The translations under genes and the position numbers were made by a program. Below are positions 26,944-35,673 of a DNA stretch of 64,000 nt, piece by piece. The DNA comes from Williamsia limnetica (GTDB lineage Bacteria > Actinomycetota > Actinomycetes > Mycobacteriales > Mycobacteriaceae), in assembly GCF_003217475.1 (NCBI RefSeq), contig NZ_QJSP01000003.1, positions 418,908-482,907 on the forward strand, written 5' to 3'. How positions within the stretch are numbered: position 1 is the stretch's first letter; each line of letters opens with the position of its first letter. A model generated the notes under the pieces. It did no database searches and had not been told where the DNA came from. It saw nothing but the letters and a program-made list of their open reading frames with translations.

Positions 26944-27978
26944 CTACTTCGGCGATCCCGACGTCAGCGCAGCCGAAACGTCGGTTGCCACTCGTTCGAG
27001 CGAGATCGGAATGGTCAATGGTGACGGCTGCAACGACGCCAGGAAGACGATGTCCTGTTCCTGGCCGTAGAAGGCGACCGATCCGCGGCGCACGGCACTG
27101 AGATCTTTGAAGACCGGTACCGAGTACAACGACTGCGCGTCACCCGTGGACGGGTAGGCGATGATGACGTCGGCGTCGATCTCGCCGGCACGCTCGAGCG
27201 AGATGTCACCGATGAAGGCGCCGTCAGTGCTCTTATCCAGCGCCACGACACCCGGTGACGACACCAGCCCGAGTTCCTGGATCAGCTGATTGCGCGGATC
27301 AGCAGTCAGGTACGGCCACAATCCGGCGTCATGGACCTCGACGAACGTGTAGTTGACGCCGTCCAGCTCGGGGTGATCTGCCTTGACTTGCTTGATGCCA
27401 CTGGTCAGCTCGGCTTCCAGCGCCACCGCTTCGTCGGTCATACCGATTGCCTTGGCGATGGTTTCGAGTTCGAGCCGCCAGTCCAGTTCCCACTGGCCCT
27501 GCGGCGACGCGATGGTCGGCGCGATCTGACTCAATTGCTTGTACGTGGCCTCGTCGAGCTCGCCGTAGGTGAGCAGGATCAGGTCGGGGTCGAGCGCCGC
27601 GACCTTCTCGATGCCCTTGGCACCAGACGGAAGCAGGGTCGTGACGTTCGTGTCGAGGAGGGGTTCGACCCACGACTGCACACCGTCCTCATTCGCCGCA
27701 CCGAAGCCAGGAAACGTCTCGAGGCCAACAGGTTCCACACCGAGTGCGTACAAGATCTCACCAGCGGTTCCGGCTCCGAGTGCGACGATCCGTTCCGGCC
27801 GCTGCGGCACGGTGGTTTCGCCCATCGAGTGCTCGACGACAACGGGGAACGTTCCGTCGTTCGCTTCCGAGGCACTGGCAGTGTCATCGCTGGACGAACT
27901 ACATCCGGCGAGCGCAAACAGCCCAGCGACGATGATCGCTGCGACTGTGCGGCCGGGCCCCCTGCGGGTGCTGAACAC
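26944..27978 (-). CDS. Iron-siderophore ABC transporter substrate-binding lipoprotein
   Basis: 344 aa from a GTG at 27978, with GAGGAG upstream. The signal peptide ends FALAGC, with a lipidated Cys26. Domain features of the class III (FecB/FhuD-like) binding fold are clear: VPQRPERIVALGAGTAGEILYALG, ALDPDLILLTYGELDEATYKQLSQIAPTI, and DADVIIAYP near the C-terminus. It captures ferric siderophore outside the membrane. No permease or ATPase is nearby, so it must work with a transporter encoded elsewhere. An iron box at 28029-28047 lies upstream. Confidence 0.9.
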   Translation of the reverse strand: MFSTRRGPGRTVAAIIVAGLFALAGCSSSSDDTASASEANDGTFPVVVEHSMGETTVPQRPERIVALGAGTAGEILYALGVEPVGLETFPGFGAANEDGVQSWVEPLLDTNVTTLLPSGAKGIEKVAALDPDLILLTYGELDEATYKQLSQIAPTIASPQGQWELDWRLELETIAKAIGMTDEAVALEAELTSGIKQVKADHPELDGVNYTFVEVHDAGLWPYLTADPRNQLIQELGLVSSPGVVALDKSTDGAFIGDISLERAGEIDADVIIAYPSTGDAQSLYSVPVFKDLSAVRRGSVAFYGQEQDIVFLASLQPSPLTIPISLERVATDVSAALTSGSPK

Positions 27979-28028
27979 TTTTGACTCCTCATCGCTTCAG
28001 AGGCGGCACTGTTGCCCGGCTCAGTGCC

Positions 28029-28047
28029 TGAGGCTAACCTAACTTCC
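28029..28047. promoter_or_regulatory. IdeR/DtxR-type iron box
   Basis: On the minus strand the site contains AGTTAGGTTAGCCTCAG, close to the DtxR/IdeR consensus TTAGGTTAGGCTAACCTAA, with the left half-site fully matching TTAGGTTAG. It is placed to repress both the siderophore-binding protein gene and the divergent AraC gene when iron is plentiful. Confidence 0.75.
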
Positions 28048-28088
28048 GGCGCAGAAGAATGCGGCAAACGAGCCACCAGGACGGGTAA

Positions 28089-28907
28089 ATGGACACGGCG
28101 ATGACCGAAAATCCGTATCGATTGGCGGCGAATACCGCGTCGGTCGATACAGATACCGCAAATGGGTCAATCGAAGATTTTTTCGTGACGCGGGACGCCT
28201 GCGACGTCGGGCTGCACTTCGAGCCGCATCGTCACGATACCGACGAGCTCATGTGGGCCCGCGAGGGACGACTCGATGTGCGCTTCGGTGGACGCAATCT
28301 GAGCCTGCATCACGGACATATGGCCTGGATCCCTGCGCAGGTAACGCATGAGGCCACGCTTCTCGGCGACGGTGAACTGATGTGTCTGTTCGCCGATACG
28401 CCACTCCGGCCGCCCGGCGACCGGTTCCTCGAACCCCATGTGGTCGCCGCCAGCTCACTGATGGGCACGCTGGTTCAGCACCTCCGCGATCTAGAGCGCC
28501 CGCGCGCTGAGCGACGGAAGACCCGTGAGCTGCTGACCGAACTCATCGCGACCTCGGAGGTTCGCGAGGACACTCTCGCGATGCCGCGCGACGGTCGAGC
28601 GGCAATCGTCGCCGACGAGCTGCTGGCCAATCCGGCCGATCAGCGGACTCTCGTCGAACTGGCGGAGTTCGTTCAGATCAGTCCGAGGACTCTCGCACGG
28701 ACCTTCATCGCTGAGACGGGATCGTCACTGGGTAAGTGGCGCAACAGAGCTCGGCTCAATCACTCGCTCACGCTGTTGAAGCAAGGGCTCGCCGTCGAAG
28801 AGGTCGCAGCTGGCGTCGGGTACCGGACGACTAGTTCGTTCATCGAGACGTTCCGCAACGGCTTCGGGCTGACACCGGCTGCCTATCGGCGGCGGTTTCT
28901 GACGTAG
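28089..28907 (+). CDS. AraC family regulator with N-terminal cupin domain
   Basis: 272 aa; an ATG at 28101 is an alternative start. The cupin is visible at about residues 38-100 with HFEPHRHDTDELMWAREG and later MAWIPAQVTHEA. The C-terminal third has two helix-turn-helix motifs: TLVELAEFVQISPRTLARTFIAETG and then VEEVAAGVGYRTTSSFIETFRNGFGLTPAAYRR, typical of AraC. Sharing an iron box with a siderophore-binding protein points to a role in iron homeostasis; in corynebacteria the AraC protein RipA is itself repressed by DtxR. The ligand is unknown. Confidence 0.88.
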   Translation: MDTAMTENPYRLAANTASVDTDTANGSIEDFFVTRDACDVGLHFEPHRHDTDELMWAREGRLDVRFGGRNLSLHHGHMAWIPAQVTHEATLLGDGELMCLFADTPLRPPGDRFLEPHVVAASSLMGTLVQHLRDLERPRAERRKTRELLTELIATSEVREDTLAMPRDGRAAIVADELLANPADQRTLVELAEFVQISPRTLARTFIAETGSSLGKWRNRARLNHSLTLLKQGLAVEEVAAGVGYRTTSSFIETFRNGFGLTPAAYRRRFLT

Positions 28908-28920
28908 AACATCAACGTAA

Positions 28921-28935
28921 GCGAGAAAAGCTCGC
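28921..28935 (+). terminator. Small hairpin after the AraC gene
   Basis: GCGAG (28921-28925) and CTCGC (28931-28935) pair perfectly around AAAAG, 13 nt past the stop codon. It is short, so only a modest candidate. Confidence 0.4.
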
Positions 28936-29806
28936 GAAGGCGGCATCGACGCGGGGCTTGCTCAACTTCGGCGGCCCGGTGTCGGGTGTGGAGGGAAACC
29001 GTTGTCATAGCAGCCTGGGACACTAGCGCCAACGCAGGTCAGGGAGGCCTTCAGCAAGATGTTGCCAGATTGACGGAGCACGGTGGACAAAGACGGAGCG
29101 ATGCTGCGCAACCTTGTGTACGCATATGTGCGCAGTCGCGCGCACCGGCAAGTCACCAGGGGCGCCTACTAGGAACGTATGCGCGAAACCCTCTGTCCGT
29201 TGTTCACCTACGCGCCTGTTTGATGAGCGGCTGAACTGTTTCGGGTCGAGCCGTACTCATCGGAAAACGTCGAAGACGAGTTGCGCGCCCAACTCATCCG
29301 CGACGCTCTCGATGCGCTGCCGCCAACGCTCGACCCGTTTGCACGATATACGAAGGCTCCTGGATGGGTCATCAAACTGTCACAAAGCGCAGTTACCTGA
29401 TCCGGGAAGCTCAGGTGGTGCTTGAAGATGGTGGTCTCAGGGATGACTTGTACGATTCTCGTGATGCAATGGCCCGGAATCGCATCAAGGACGGTCAGCC
29501 GGGAGACACCAAACGACGAAGGCATTCGTGGGTATCCGCCCGGTCTGCCGGAGTGGGACGAGTGGTAGCAAGCCAAAGCATCTCCGAGATCAGCCCCTGG
29601 CGAAACCTTCCTTAGCTTCAGATTGCGTGAATCTTGCGATTGCGCGCGCACCCTCGTGGCCATGCGCGATTTGGCACAAAAAGCCCTCATGCCAATGATC
29701 GCTCGGTGTTGGAGGCCGTGAACAGGTTCGCCGCCGGCAGATCGGCTAGGTTGCGACATTCGTAGTTGACGTTTCCCTCTAGTCGCAACCTCATCACGGT
29801 GCACTG
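28936..29806. other. Gene-poor stretch with possible gene scraps
   Basis: I find no intact gene that I trust. On the plus strand a frame near 29230-29390 reads without a start as ELFRVEPYSSENVEDELRAQ and on to LDPFARYTKAPGW before a stop. Another near 29570 ends GYPPGLPEWDEW. Both look like ends of decayed genes of unknown family. A 209-codon minus-strand frame across the same bases has unconvincing composition. Confidence 0.35.
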
Positions 29807-30079
29807 TCACCGCAGTATTCCCCGGGGCCCTACACACCGAGACGCGTAAGGATACGTCCAGCGGTAGGCATCAACCACATCCTGCAGCCTGTGCTCGAGC
29901 CGATCCGGGTTGCGATCACGATTGTCGCGCACCGACGACCGATACGCTTCGGCCAGCTTACGAATGGCCGCTCGATCTTCTGAGTGCACCGGTATCTTCA
30001 GGACTCTGGCCTCTCCCTCGGCGACGCGAGTCAGCGCTCGGCCTTCGGCAAGTAGGTCATCCCAGTACTTCTGATTCAT
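29807..30079 (-). CDS. Small hypothetical protein
   Basis: 90 aa, mostly charged and helical (MNQKYWDDLLAEGRALTRV, EDRAAIRKLAEAYRSSVRDN). A GAGAG stretch lies about 10 nt before the ATG. The amphipathic, Arg-rich composition could suit a DNA-binding or antitoxin-like protein, but no family is recognised and no toxin is next to it. It may be a genuine orphan or a remnant. Confidence 0.45.
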   Translation of the reverse strand: MNQKYWDDLLAEGRALTRVAEGEARVLKIPVHSEDRAAIRKLAEAYRSSVRDNRDRNPDRLEHRLQDVVDAYRWTYPYASRCVGPRGILR

Positions 30080-30448
30080 TCGCTTGTTCTCTCTTTCACA
30101 GGTGTCGACTCAGCAACAGGACGACTGCGACCTTTCGGCCTACCCGATTCCTGTTATTGGTTCTCAGTACGACTGAAATTCGGCGACCGTCAGTGTTGCC
30201 GTCAGCGACTCCAGGGTCGAAGGTAGACGCTGGTGACAACACCGACTCCGCCGTTGTAGCGCGCATGCTGTCCGCCTTGTGCAGGTCAGTGATGGCGCAT
30301 ACCTCGTGTTCGAGTCGTCGATAGTCAGCAGAACTGTTCGCTTGCTAATTTGGGAGTCATTGCCGCGCTTCAGCCGAGAATCCTTGCCCACCAACCCTTG
30401 GGTGTCCGCGACCATTTTCCGTAATCGCCCAACGCCGTCAGCGGTTCA

Positions 30449-30724
30449 TCAAAGCGTCCGCCCGACGTCGAGAATACGTGCCTTCTCGACGTAGACACGC
30501 TCGGTGTGCGGGTCGGGCAGACCAACGAACGCGAGCCATCCCATCCCAACAGCTCGATTTCGCATAGCGAAACAGATCCCTTATAAGGTGTCAAGTGCCT
30601 GCAGGACATTTCCGTAGCACAGTCCGTCGTCGATCCGGTCTTCGACGGCGACACCGGCCTTGGCTGACGTTGAACCCGACTTGCAGAACCCCGCCGATTG
30701 CAGGCGGGCCGAACGATCGATATC
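30449..30724 (-). pseudogene. Gene remnant with an in-frame ochre codon, unknown family
   Basis: One minus-strand frame reads SAKAGVAVEDRIDDGLCYGN, then VLQALDTL and TAA (30581-30583). It goes on in the same frame as GICFAMRNRAVGMGWLAFVG, LPDPHTERVYVEKARILDVG and a TGA at 30449-30451. The even amino-acid content on both sides of the stop suggests a once-coding gene. The family is not recognised. The rest of the gap from 30080 to 30930 holds nothing else I can support. Confidence 0.4.
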
Positions 30725-30930
30725 CCTTGGCAGGAGCGTTCTGAGTAACAGACAAAGTAATTACTGATCTTAAAGTCGGCCACGAACCCGACGATTCGCA
30801 CGGGTCGTGACGGAGAGCAGAGAACCCGTTCAATTCAGGTCGGCATCTCCCATCTCTGCAGTCACCCGAGACACGCGCAGGGCATAAGGTCGGTGGTGAT
30901 CATCCGCTGGACGACGAGGAATCACTCCCC

Positions 30931-31893
30931 ATGTACTTAGACCTACACGAACCGGACGCACCCGACCTCCTGTACCACTACACGACCGCTTCGGGGCTAC
31001 TGGGCATCGTCGACAGACCTGACTTCACCCCGTACCGGACGCCCCATTGGGATCTTTCGCGCGCTTTAATGCTTCGCGCAACTGATGTCGGTTTCCTAGG
31101 CAATGGCACTGAATACCGGAATGCTCGGACTTTGCTCCTCGAAGAGATTGATCGCATCCACGACGCGTCATCGATGCATGTCCAGCAACTGCTCAACTCC
31201 CTTACTCGCCAATTGGATCGTCCGGCTGAAGATAGTGGCGCGCGCAGCTCTACGTACGCCGCTCGGTTTTCCGTCGATGGCGACTCGGCGGCCAAATGGC
31301 GAGGCTTACCAGCCACTGGAGGCAGGTACGCGATCGGGTTCGACGTGTCGCTCCTGGGACACCGAACCATAGTCTTAAACCGACCAATCAATCCTTCGCG
31401 CTTTGACGCGTACCGTCTAGAACCTGACACTTCGGACGACCACGTGAACTTCCGATTGCGAGCAGTCCACTACGGCAACGGAGCCGTCCGCAAGGCTGCG
31501 AGAGCGATCGTGAAGAAGTTGTTGGACACGGACCACCACGCTGTAGACAATCCCGAAGAATACGAAACGTGCCTGGCGGAGGTCGCTGCATGCCTCCGAC
31601 CGGAAAGTGCCACCCAAGAACAAGAGTGGCGAATACTGTTCGAAGCTAACGAATCCGAAAGAACCGAGTTTCGCTCCGGCTCCATCGGATTAGTTCCGTA
31701 TCGCAATCTGGCGATCATCGGTACACCGGCAAGCGAAGTGGCATCGGGAGCAAACGTTTGGGGTCCGATCAACCGCTTGCATGTGGGACCCGGTCCACAC
31801 CAAGCAATCAGGATGGATGCCGCCAAACGTCTGTTGGCCGCAAACAAGATTGACCCCAACATCGTCTACGCAGCGGGCACAACCGGGCGCTGA
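30931..31893 (+). CDS. DUF2971 domain protein
   Basis: 320 aa from an ATG at 30931 with AGGA about 10 nt upstream. The N-terminal LLYHYTTASGLLGIV and the GNGTEYRNAR segment (the family usually has a LNDPxE-like motif), plus QEQEWRILFEANE in the C-terminal half, are hallmarks of DUF2971. The biochemical role is unknown; members are often found in variable genome regions with phage-defence genes, so a defence or stress role is an inference. The gene is AT-richer than the nar region and stands alone. Confidence 0.75.
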   Translation: MYLDLHEPDAPDLLYHYTTASGLLGIVDRPDFTPYRTPHWDLSRALMLRATDVGFLGNGTEYRNARTLLLEEIDRIHDASSMHVQQLLNSLTRQLDRPAEDSGARSSTYAARFSVDGDSAAKWRGLPATGGRYAIGFDVSLLGHRTIVLNRPINPSRFDAYRLEPDTSDDHVNFRLRAVHYGNGAVRKAARAIVKKLLDTDHHAVDNPEEYETCLAEVAACLRPESATQEQEWRILFEANESERTEFRSGSIGLVPYRNLAIIGTPASEVASGANVWGPINRLHVGPGPHQAIRMDAAKRLLAANKIDPNIVYAAGTTGR

Positions 31894-31979
31894 CCCACTA
31901 CCGTCAAGCTACGCATCAAACCGTCCGCTGGCGACCGGCGGAAGGGTGCCTTCCCAATTCTCGACAGCCGTCGACGTTG

Positions 31980-32240
31980 TCAGAGCTCATCGACGGTGAT
32001 CAAACCGTCCTGCAGAGCCCGCGCTAGCAGCGCGGCCTTGGTGTTGGCCGGACGGCCCGCGGCGTCGTACTTGCCGCGGATACGGGCGATGTGGGTGCTG
32101 ACCGTCGCGGCACCGATGAACAGTGCGCGGCCGGCCTCCTCTTTGGTGTCGCAGATCAGCCAGGTCCGCAGGACCTCGACCTCTCGCTCGCTCAACGTCG
32201 GCCTGGTGGCCCGGGCTGTCTCGTCCATTGTGTACATCAC
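31980..32240 (-). CDS. LuxR/NarL-type helix-turn-helix mini-regulator
   Basis: 86 aa, consisting of little more than one LuxR-type DNA-binding domain: TLSEREVEVLRTWLICDTKE, then AATVSTHIARIRGKYDAAGR, then TKAALLARALQDGL. There is no receiver or sensor domain. It is divergent from the TY-Chap gene, with 217 bp between them. A decayed copy of this gene and its upstream DNA lies at 26380-26790, so the unit has been duplicated. An ATG at 32228 is an alternative start. Confidence 0.85.
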   Translation of the reverse strand: MMYTMDETARATRPTLSEREVEVLRTWLICDTKEEAGRALFIGAATVSTHIARIRGKYDAAGRPANTKAALLARALQDGLITVDEL

Positions 32241-32457
32241 GGATCCGATCTCTTCTTCGTCGACAGCCGGGAAGTGGCCGTCAGCAACGAGACGAACTTA
32301 GCTAGGGGGTGTGCCAATGAAATCCGTTGCGCGAGTGTCGATTTTACCTACACGCATGTGTTTTCGAACGCATGGTCGAGCGACGCAGTTGATGGCCCAT
32401 CACTGTCAGACCCCCTCGCTACCCTTTCCCTACAGACAACAGAGAGGGAGGTGCCTG

Positions 32458-33615
32458 ATGTCCAACATCTTCGACTTCGACGCTTCCGCTGCCGATGGAT
32501 GGGCAGCATTCCGTGATGAGCTGGCGACCCGGCTGACCGGACTGCAGGCCTCGGACACGGTGCGGGTGAGTGCGGCGAACGCCGCCCTGGACGGCAGCGG
32601 GCCTGCTGCCCTGTTCACGGTCACCGATGACGATGAGGTGCGGTGCGTACTCGGTCCGACCCTGCTCGGGCAGAATCGGGAACTCGACGGCGCCGAGCTC
32701 TCGTTACTGATGGAACTCGAGTGGGATTCCATCTGCGAGGACGAATGTGTCGTGGAGCGTCCGCGCGACGAGATCGAACTCGTCGTGAACGCCGCCACGA
32801 CGGTGATGCGGGAGCTGTGGCAGGTGGTGCACCCGACCTTCCTGCTCACGGTCCACGAGTCACCCCCGTCCACGCCTATCGTCGCTGTTCAGCCGACAGG
32901 CCAGTCGCATCTGCGTGCGCTGGTCGATGATGCGGTCGAGCGGATGACCGGGTCCGCGCCCACCAAGGACGACGACGGGGACATCATCTTCACCGTCAAC
33001 GAGGAGACGTCGTGGCTATGCGTTGACGCTGCGGATCCGGTCCTTGAGATGTTCGCCAATCTCCCTGTCGACGTGCAGGACTCGGCGATAGCCAGCGCGG
33101 CACTCATGACGTTCTCGTCCACGTGGCCAGACATCAGGTTCGTCCTGCACGAGAGCCACGTCCGGGTGTCGATCAGGATGGACGCGACGGTCTTCACCGA
33201 TGCGGTACTGCGGTCGACGCTGATCAAGTGGTTCGACTTCCTCACCGAAGGGTCGAGTGAGGTCGCGAAGGTCGTCGCTCAGGCCACTCCGGACGTCGAG
33301 GTGACAGACGGAGGGTTACCGGCCGGCCTGATGGTCATCTTGCAGCTCGACGACACCGACCACGGTCCCCTGTCGCCGCACGAGATCGCGACGATCTGCA
33401 ACTTCGATCGGGACGACATCCTCCAGTACCTGCGGGTGAGCGAGGAGCAGGAATTGTCCTGGCGCAGTCCTATCTACGACGCGCTCTCCCGCGAAGACGA
33501 GGAAGAAGCGGCTGCCTGCGAGCACGAGGAAAAGGCGTGGTCGGCGACGGTGAAGAGCCTGCGGGAGGCGTTGCGGTTGGTGGTGCTGACAAGTCGGTTG
33601 GATGAGGTCCGGTAG
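32458..33615 (+). CDS. TY-Chap (YbjN/type III chaperone-like) domain protein
   Basis: 385 aa from the ATG at 32458, preceded by a purine-rich GAGAGGGAGG. The frame is open to 32311, but the upstream part is the regulatory region. The first 135 residues (WAAFRDELATRL to MRELWQVVHPTFLLTV) match the actinobacterial TY-Chap N-terminal domain; residues about 160-290 look like a second YbjN-like domain (IIFTVNEETSWLCV, VRVSIRMDATVFTD). Such domains are peptide-binding chaperones related to type III secretion chaperones and YbjN. The partner is unknown; the facing LuxR mini-regulator is a likely controller. Confidence 0.65.
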   Translation: MSNIFDFDASAADGWAAFRDELATRLTGLQASDTVRVSAANAALDGSGPAALFTVTDDDEVRCVLGPTLLGQNRELDGAELSLLMELEWDSICEDECVVERPRDEIELVVNAATTVMRELWQVVHPTFLLTVHESPPSTPIVAVQPTGQSHLRALVDDAVERMTGSAPTKDDDGDIIFTVNEETSWLCVDAADPVLEMFANLPVDVQDSAIASAALMTFSSTWPDIRFVLHESHVRVSIRMDATVFTDAVLRSTLIKWFDFLTEGSSEVAKVVAQATPDVEVTDGGLPAGLMVILQLDDTDHGPLSPHEIATICNFDRDDILQYLRVSEEQELSWRSPIYDALSREDEEEAAACEHEEKAWSATVKSLREALRLVVLTSRLDEVR

Positions 33616-33704
33616 ACAGAGTCGGCCCGGCGACGACATCGAGGCACCGTCGTCTTGTTTCTACCGGATCGCCCGCCAAGAGATCCGAGTCAGTCCGGCT
33701 TACA

Positions 33705-33833
33705 GTGCTGGACCATGGCAAGAGTCCTCGTGTAGCTCGCCTCCCCGTCGGCGATCTGGTCGGACGCTTCGAAGCTGCTCTGCCCGTGGACGTAGTCGAT
33801 ATCGTCGCAGATTGTTCTTTCACCGCTGCATGA
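33705..33833 (+). pseudogene. Possible 5' remnant of a small enzyme gene
   Basis: A 42-codon frame from a GTG reads VLDHGKSPRVARLPVGDLVG and then RFEAALPVDVVDIVADCS. The opening RLTVLDHG (including three codons upstream) resembles the start of carboxymuconolactone decarboxylase-like proteins of actinomycetes, but only over a few residues. It is too short to be functional as such. Low confidence. Confidence 0.25.
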
Positions 33834-33836
33834 CTT

Positions 33837-34064
33837 TCAGCACCCGTACCGCGGCCGCAGTGCACCGGCGGTGAAGTACTGCGCCACATAGGCATTCCAC
33901 TGAGCATTCGGCATCAGGAACTCGGTGTCTGCGCAGTTTCCATCGAGTTCAACCCCTTCGCCGGTGGAGGCAATCTCGGTCGCGCTTGACGGGATCGTCG
34001 CCTCGAGAGTCGTCGCCACCTTCAGGTACCGTACAGCAGCGACGTGCGGCGAGCTGCGAGGCAT
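33837..34064 (-). CDS. Short hypothetical protein or C-terminal remnant
   Basis: 75 aa, not recognised. The C-terminal half (GNCADTEFLMPNAQWNAYVA) reads like the end of a secreted protein, and two cysteines are present, but there is no signal peptide at the visible start. It may be the tail of a gene whose 5' part is lost. The remaining bases up to 34306 hold nothing I can support. Confidence 0.3.
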   Translation of the reverse strand: MPRSSPHVAAVRYLKVATTLEATIPSSATEIASTGEGVELDGNCADTEFLMPNAQWNAYVAQYFTAGALRPRYGC

Positions 34065-34306
34065 GAGGTAAACGCTATAGCGCTCACGGCATGGCGCCTA
34101 TCGCATGATCAGACCACATGGGTGTCTGCGGCATTGTCAAACATTTGCCACTGCGCTGTCGGGCTTGCGTGCTATACCTTTCGGGCATCGAATCTCGATC
34201 CGCGACATGGGTTACCCACGAACATATCTCGGCGCACCGCGTCTAACGCGCCGTATCGCGGCGCCTGTGCACCCCTTCAGCTTCTTCCCAAACAGAGAGT
34301 TGTCCT

Positions 34307-34843
34307 ATGAACACACCACAATCGCCGTCACCGTCTCACGATTCGAATGCTGATCAGCCGACTCGGCGACCGCACCGGAAGGCCAGGCGGTCGTGGATGG
34401 TCAGCGGTATTGGTGCGGCCGTCCTACTGCTCGGGGTCGCCGGAGTGGCCGGCTGCTCGGACGACAAGGAAGCCACCACCACGACCACGTCATCGGCCTC
34501 GACGGTCACCGTCGCGCCGAGCACCGTGACCGTTCAGCCGACGGCAACCACCACCGCCGAGACAGCAGCACCGGCGCCGGTCGCACCGACAACCACGTCT
34601 GCACCACCCGCGGGCGGCATCATGCCGGCGGTCGTGTGCATGAATCTTCAGGCCGCGCAGAATCTCATCCAGGACAATGGGGTCTTCTACTCCCGGAGTG
34701 AGGACGCTACCGGCGAGGGCCGCATGCAGGTGAACGACAGCAACTGGGTCGTTGTGAGCCAGTCTCCGGAACCCGGAGTGGCAATCTCCGAAGGTGATGC
34801 GGTGTTGTCCGTGGTGAAGATCGGTGAGACGAGCGCGTGCTGA
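34307..34843 (+). CDS. Lipoprotein with PASTA-like C-terminal domain
   Basis: 178 aa. Polar, Arg-rich start, then a hydrophobic helix ending GVAGVAGC, with Cys50 as the lipid site. A Thr/Ala/Pro-rich linker (about 55-105) follows. The C-terminal domain has MPAVVCMNLQAAQNLIQDNG and WVVVSQSPEPGVAISEGDAV, the layout of a PASTA repeat, which in kinases and penicillin-binding proteins binds peptidoglycan or beta-lactams. A PASTA domain on a lone lipoprotein is common in mycolata; its job is unknown. It converges on the GIY-YIG gene. Confidence 0.7.
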   Translation: MNTPQSPSPSHDSNADQPTRRPHRKARRSWMVSGIGAAVLLLGVAGVAGCSDDKEATTTTTSSASTVTVAPSTVTVQPTATTTAETAAPAPVAPTTTSAPPAGGIMPAVVCMNLQAAQNLIQDNGVFYSRSEDATGEGRMQVNDSNWVVVSQSPEPGVAISEGDAVLSVVKIGETSAC

Positions 34844-34885
34844 TCGAGCCGGCGCCGACTCGGCCTGCGTGGCTGGTCTCCGGCC

Positions 34886-35479
34886 TCACTGAGCGATAAC
34901 CGGTAGCTCGTTTGCCGTCGCGACGGCCGCTCTGCGGGTAGCGCGCAGGGTTGGCCGGAAAGGGCCGCTCGCGCCATCGATGTTCAGCGGTAGATCGACG
35001 GTCTCGATCAGCTGGTCCTCCAGGAGCCAAGGTGCGGGGTGGATGATCCACGAGACAAGTGCGTTGTGGGCCATCCACTCCGACAGCCGATCTTCGCCGT
35101 CGCCGAACTTCATTCGTTCACTGGGACCGAATCGTCTGAGTTGTAAACCCAACTCTTCGGACAACAAGCATCCCAGTGACTTTCGCAGCGTGGACACCGA
35201 GGCGTCCCCTGCGTAGTGCAGTTTGATCCGCCGCCGGATGTTCTGCTTGCTGGCCACTCCAGTCGAAGACGGTTTGCTCGGACTGATCCCGGCATAAAGC
35301 AGCACGAGGCCGTCGTCACGGTGGATGCAGTTCGAGACGTCGATGTCTGCGGGCAAGGCCTTGAACCACCAGCCGTAGACACCCGGCTCAGGGGGAACGG
35401 GATACGGTTTCGCGAGTACTTCCTCGCGGCGGTAGGTGCGGGCCGCGAGGTAGCGCTCGAGATAGTCCTGCTGGTTCAT
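34886..35479 (-). CDS. GIY-YIG nuclease family protein
   Basis: 197 aa from the ATG at 35479, with GGTGAGAG upstream. The GIY-YIG core is recognisable as PGVYGWWF (32-39) and LLYAGISPS (60-68), followed by the catalytic-type Arg region IRRRIKLHYAG (81-91) and a Glu in PWLLEDQLIE. GIY-YIG enzymes cut DNA in homing, repair or restriction. This variant has an insertion between the two signature strands. It is a single gene with no obvious partners. Confidence 0.7.
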   Translation of the reverse strand: MNQQDYLERYLAARTYRREEVLAKPYPVPPEPGVYGWWFKALPADIDVSNCIHRDDGLVLLYAGISPSKPSSTGVASKQNIRRRIKLHYAGDASVSTLRKSLGCLLSEELGLQLRRFGPSERMKFGDGEDRLSEWMAHNALVSWIIHPAPWLLEDQLIETVDLPLNIDGASGPFRPTLRATRRAAVATANELPVIAQ

Positions 35480-35587
35480 TGCGCTCTCACCGTATCGCCC
35501 AGGATCGAAGGATGGTGCAGTTCGCGGATCCTTCGAACACAAAATGCCAATCCAACCGAAGTGCAAGTCCGTGGAGCGTAAAGTCCT

Positions 35588-35613
35588 GTTAGCTAAAGTT
35601 ATATCGTTAGCTA
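35588..35613. repeat. Direct repeat GTTAGCTA upstream of a lipoprotein gene
   Basis: GTTAGCTA occurs at 35588-35595 and again at 35606-35613 within an AT-rich stretch, 61 bp before the lipoprotein ATG. Spacing of 18 bp start to start could suit a tandem regulator site, or be chance in AT-rich DNA. Confidence 0.3.
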
Positions 35614-35673
35614 TTTGAAAGGTTTGCGATGAGAAGGTGGCACGTCCGAGCTCACGAGCTCTAGTTGGTGGAC

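Noticed and set aside
29208..29837. A 209-codon minus-strand frame
   Set aside because: Composition is Ser/Arg-rich with no motif, no signal and no ribosome site, and better protein-like fragments exist on the opposite strand.
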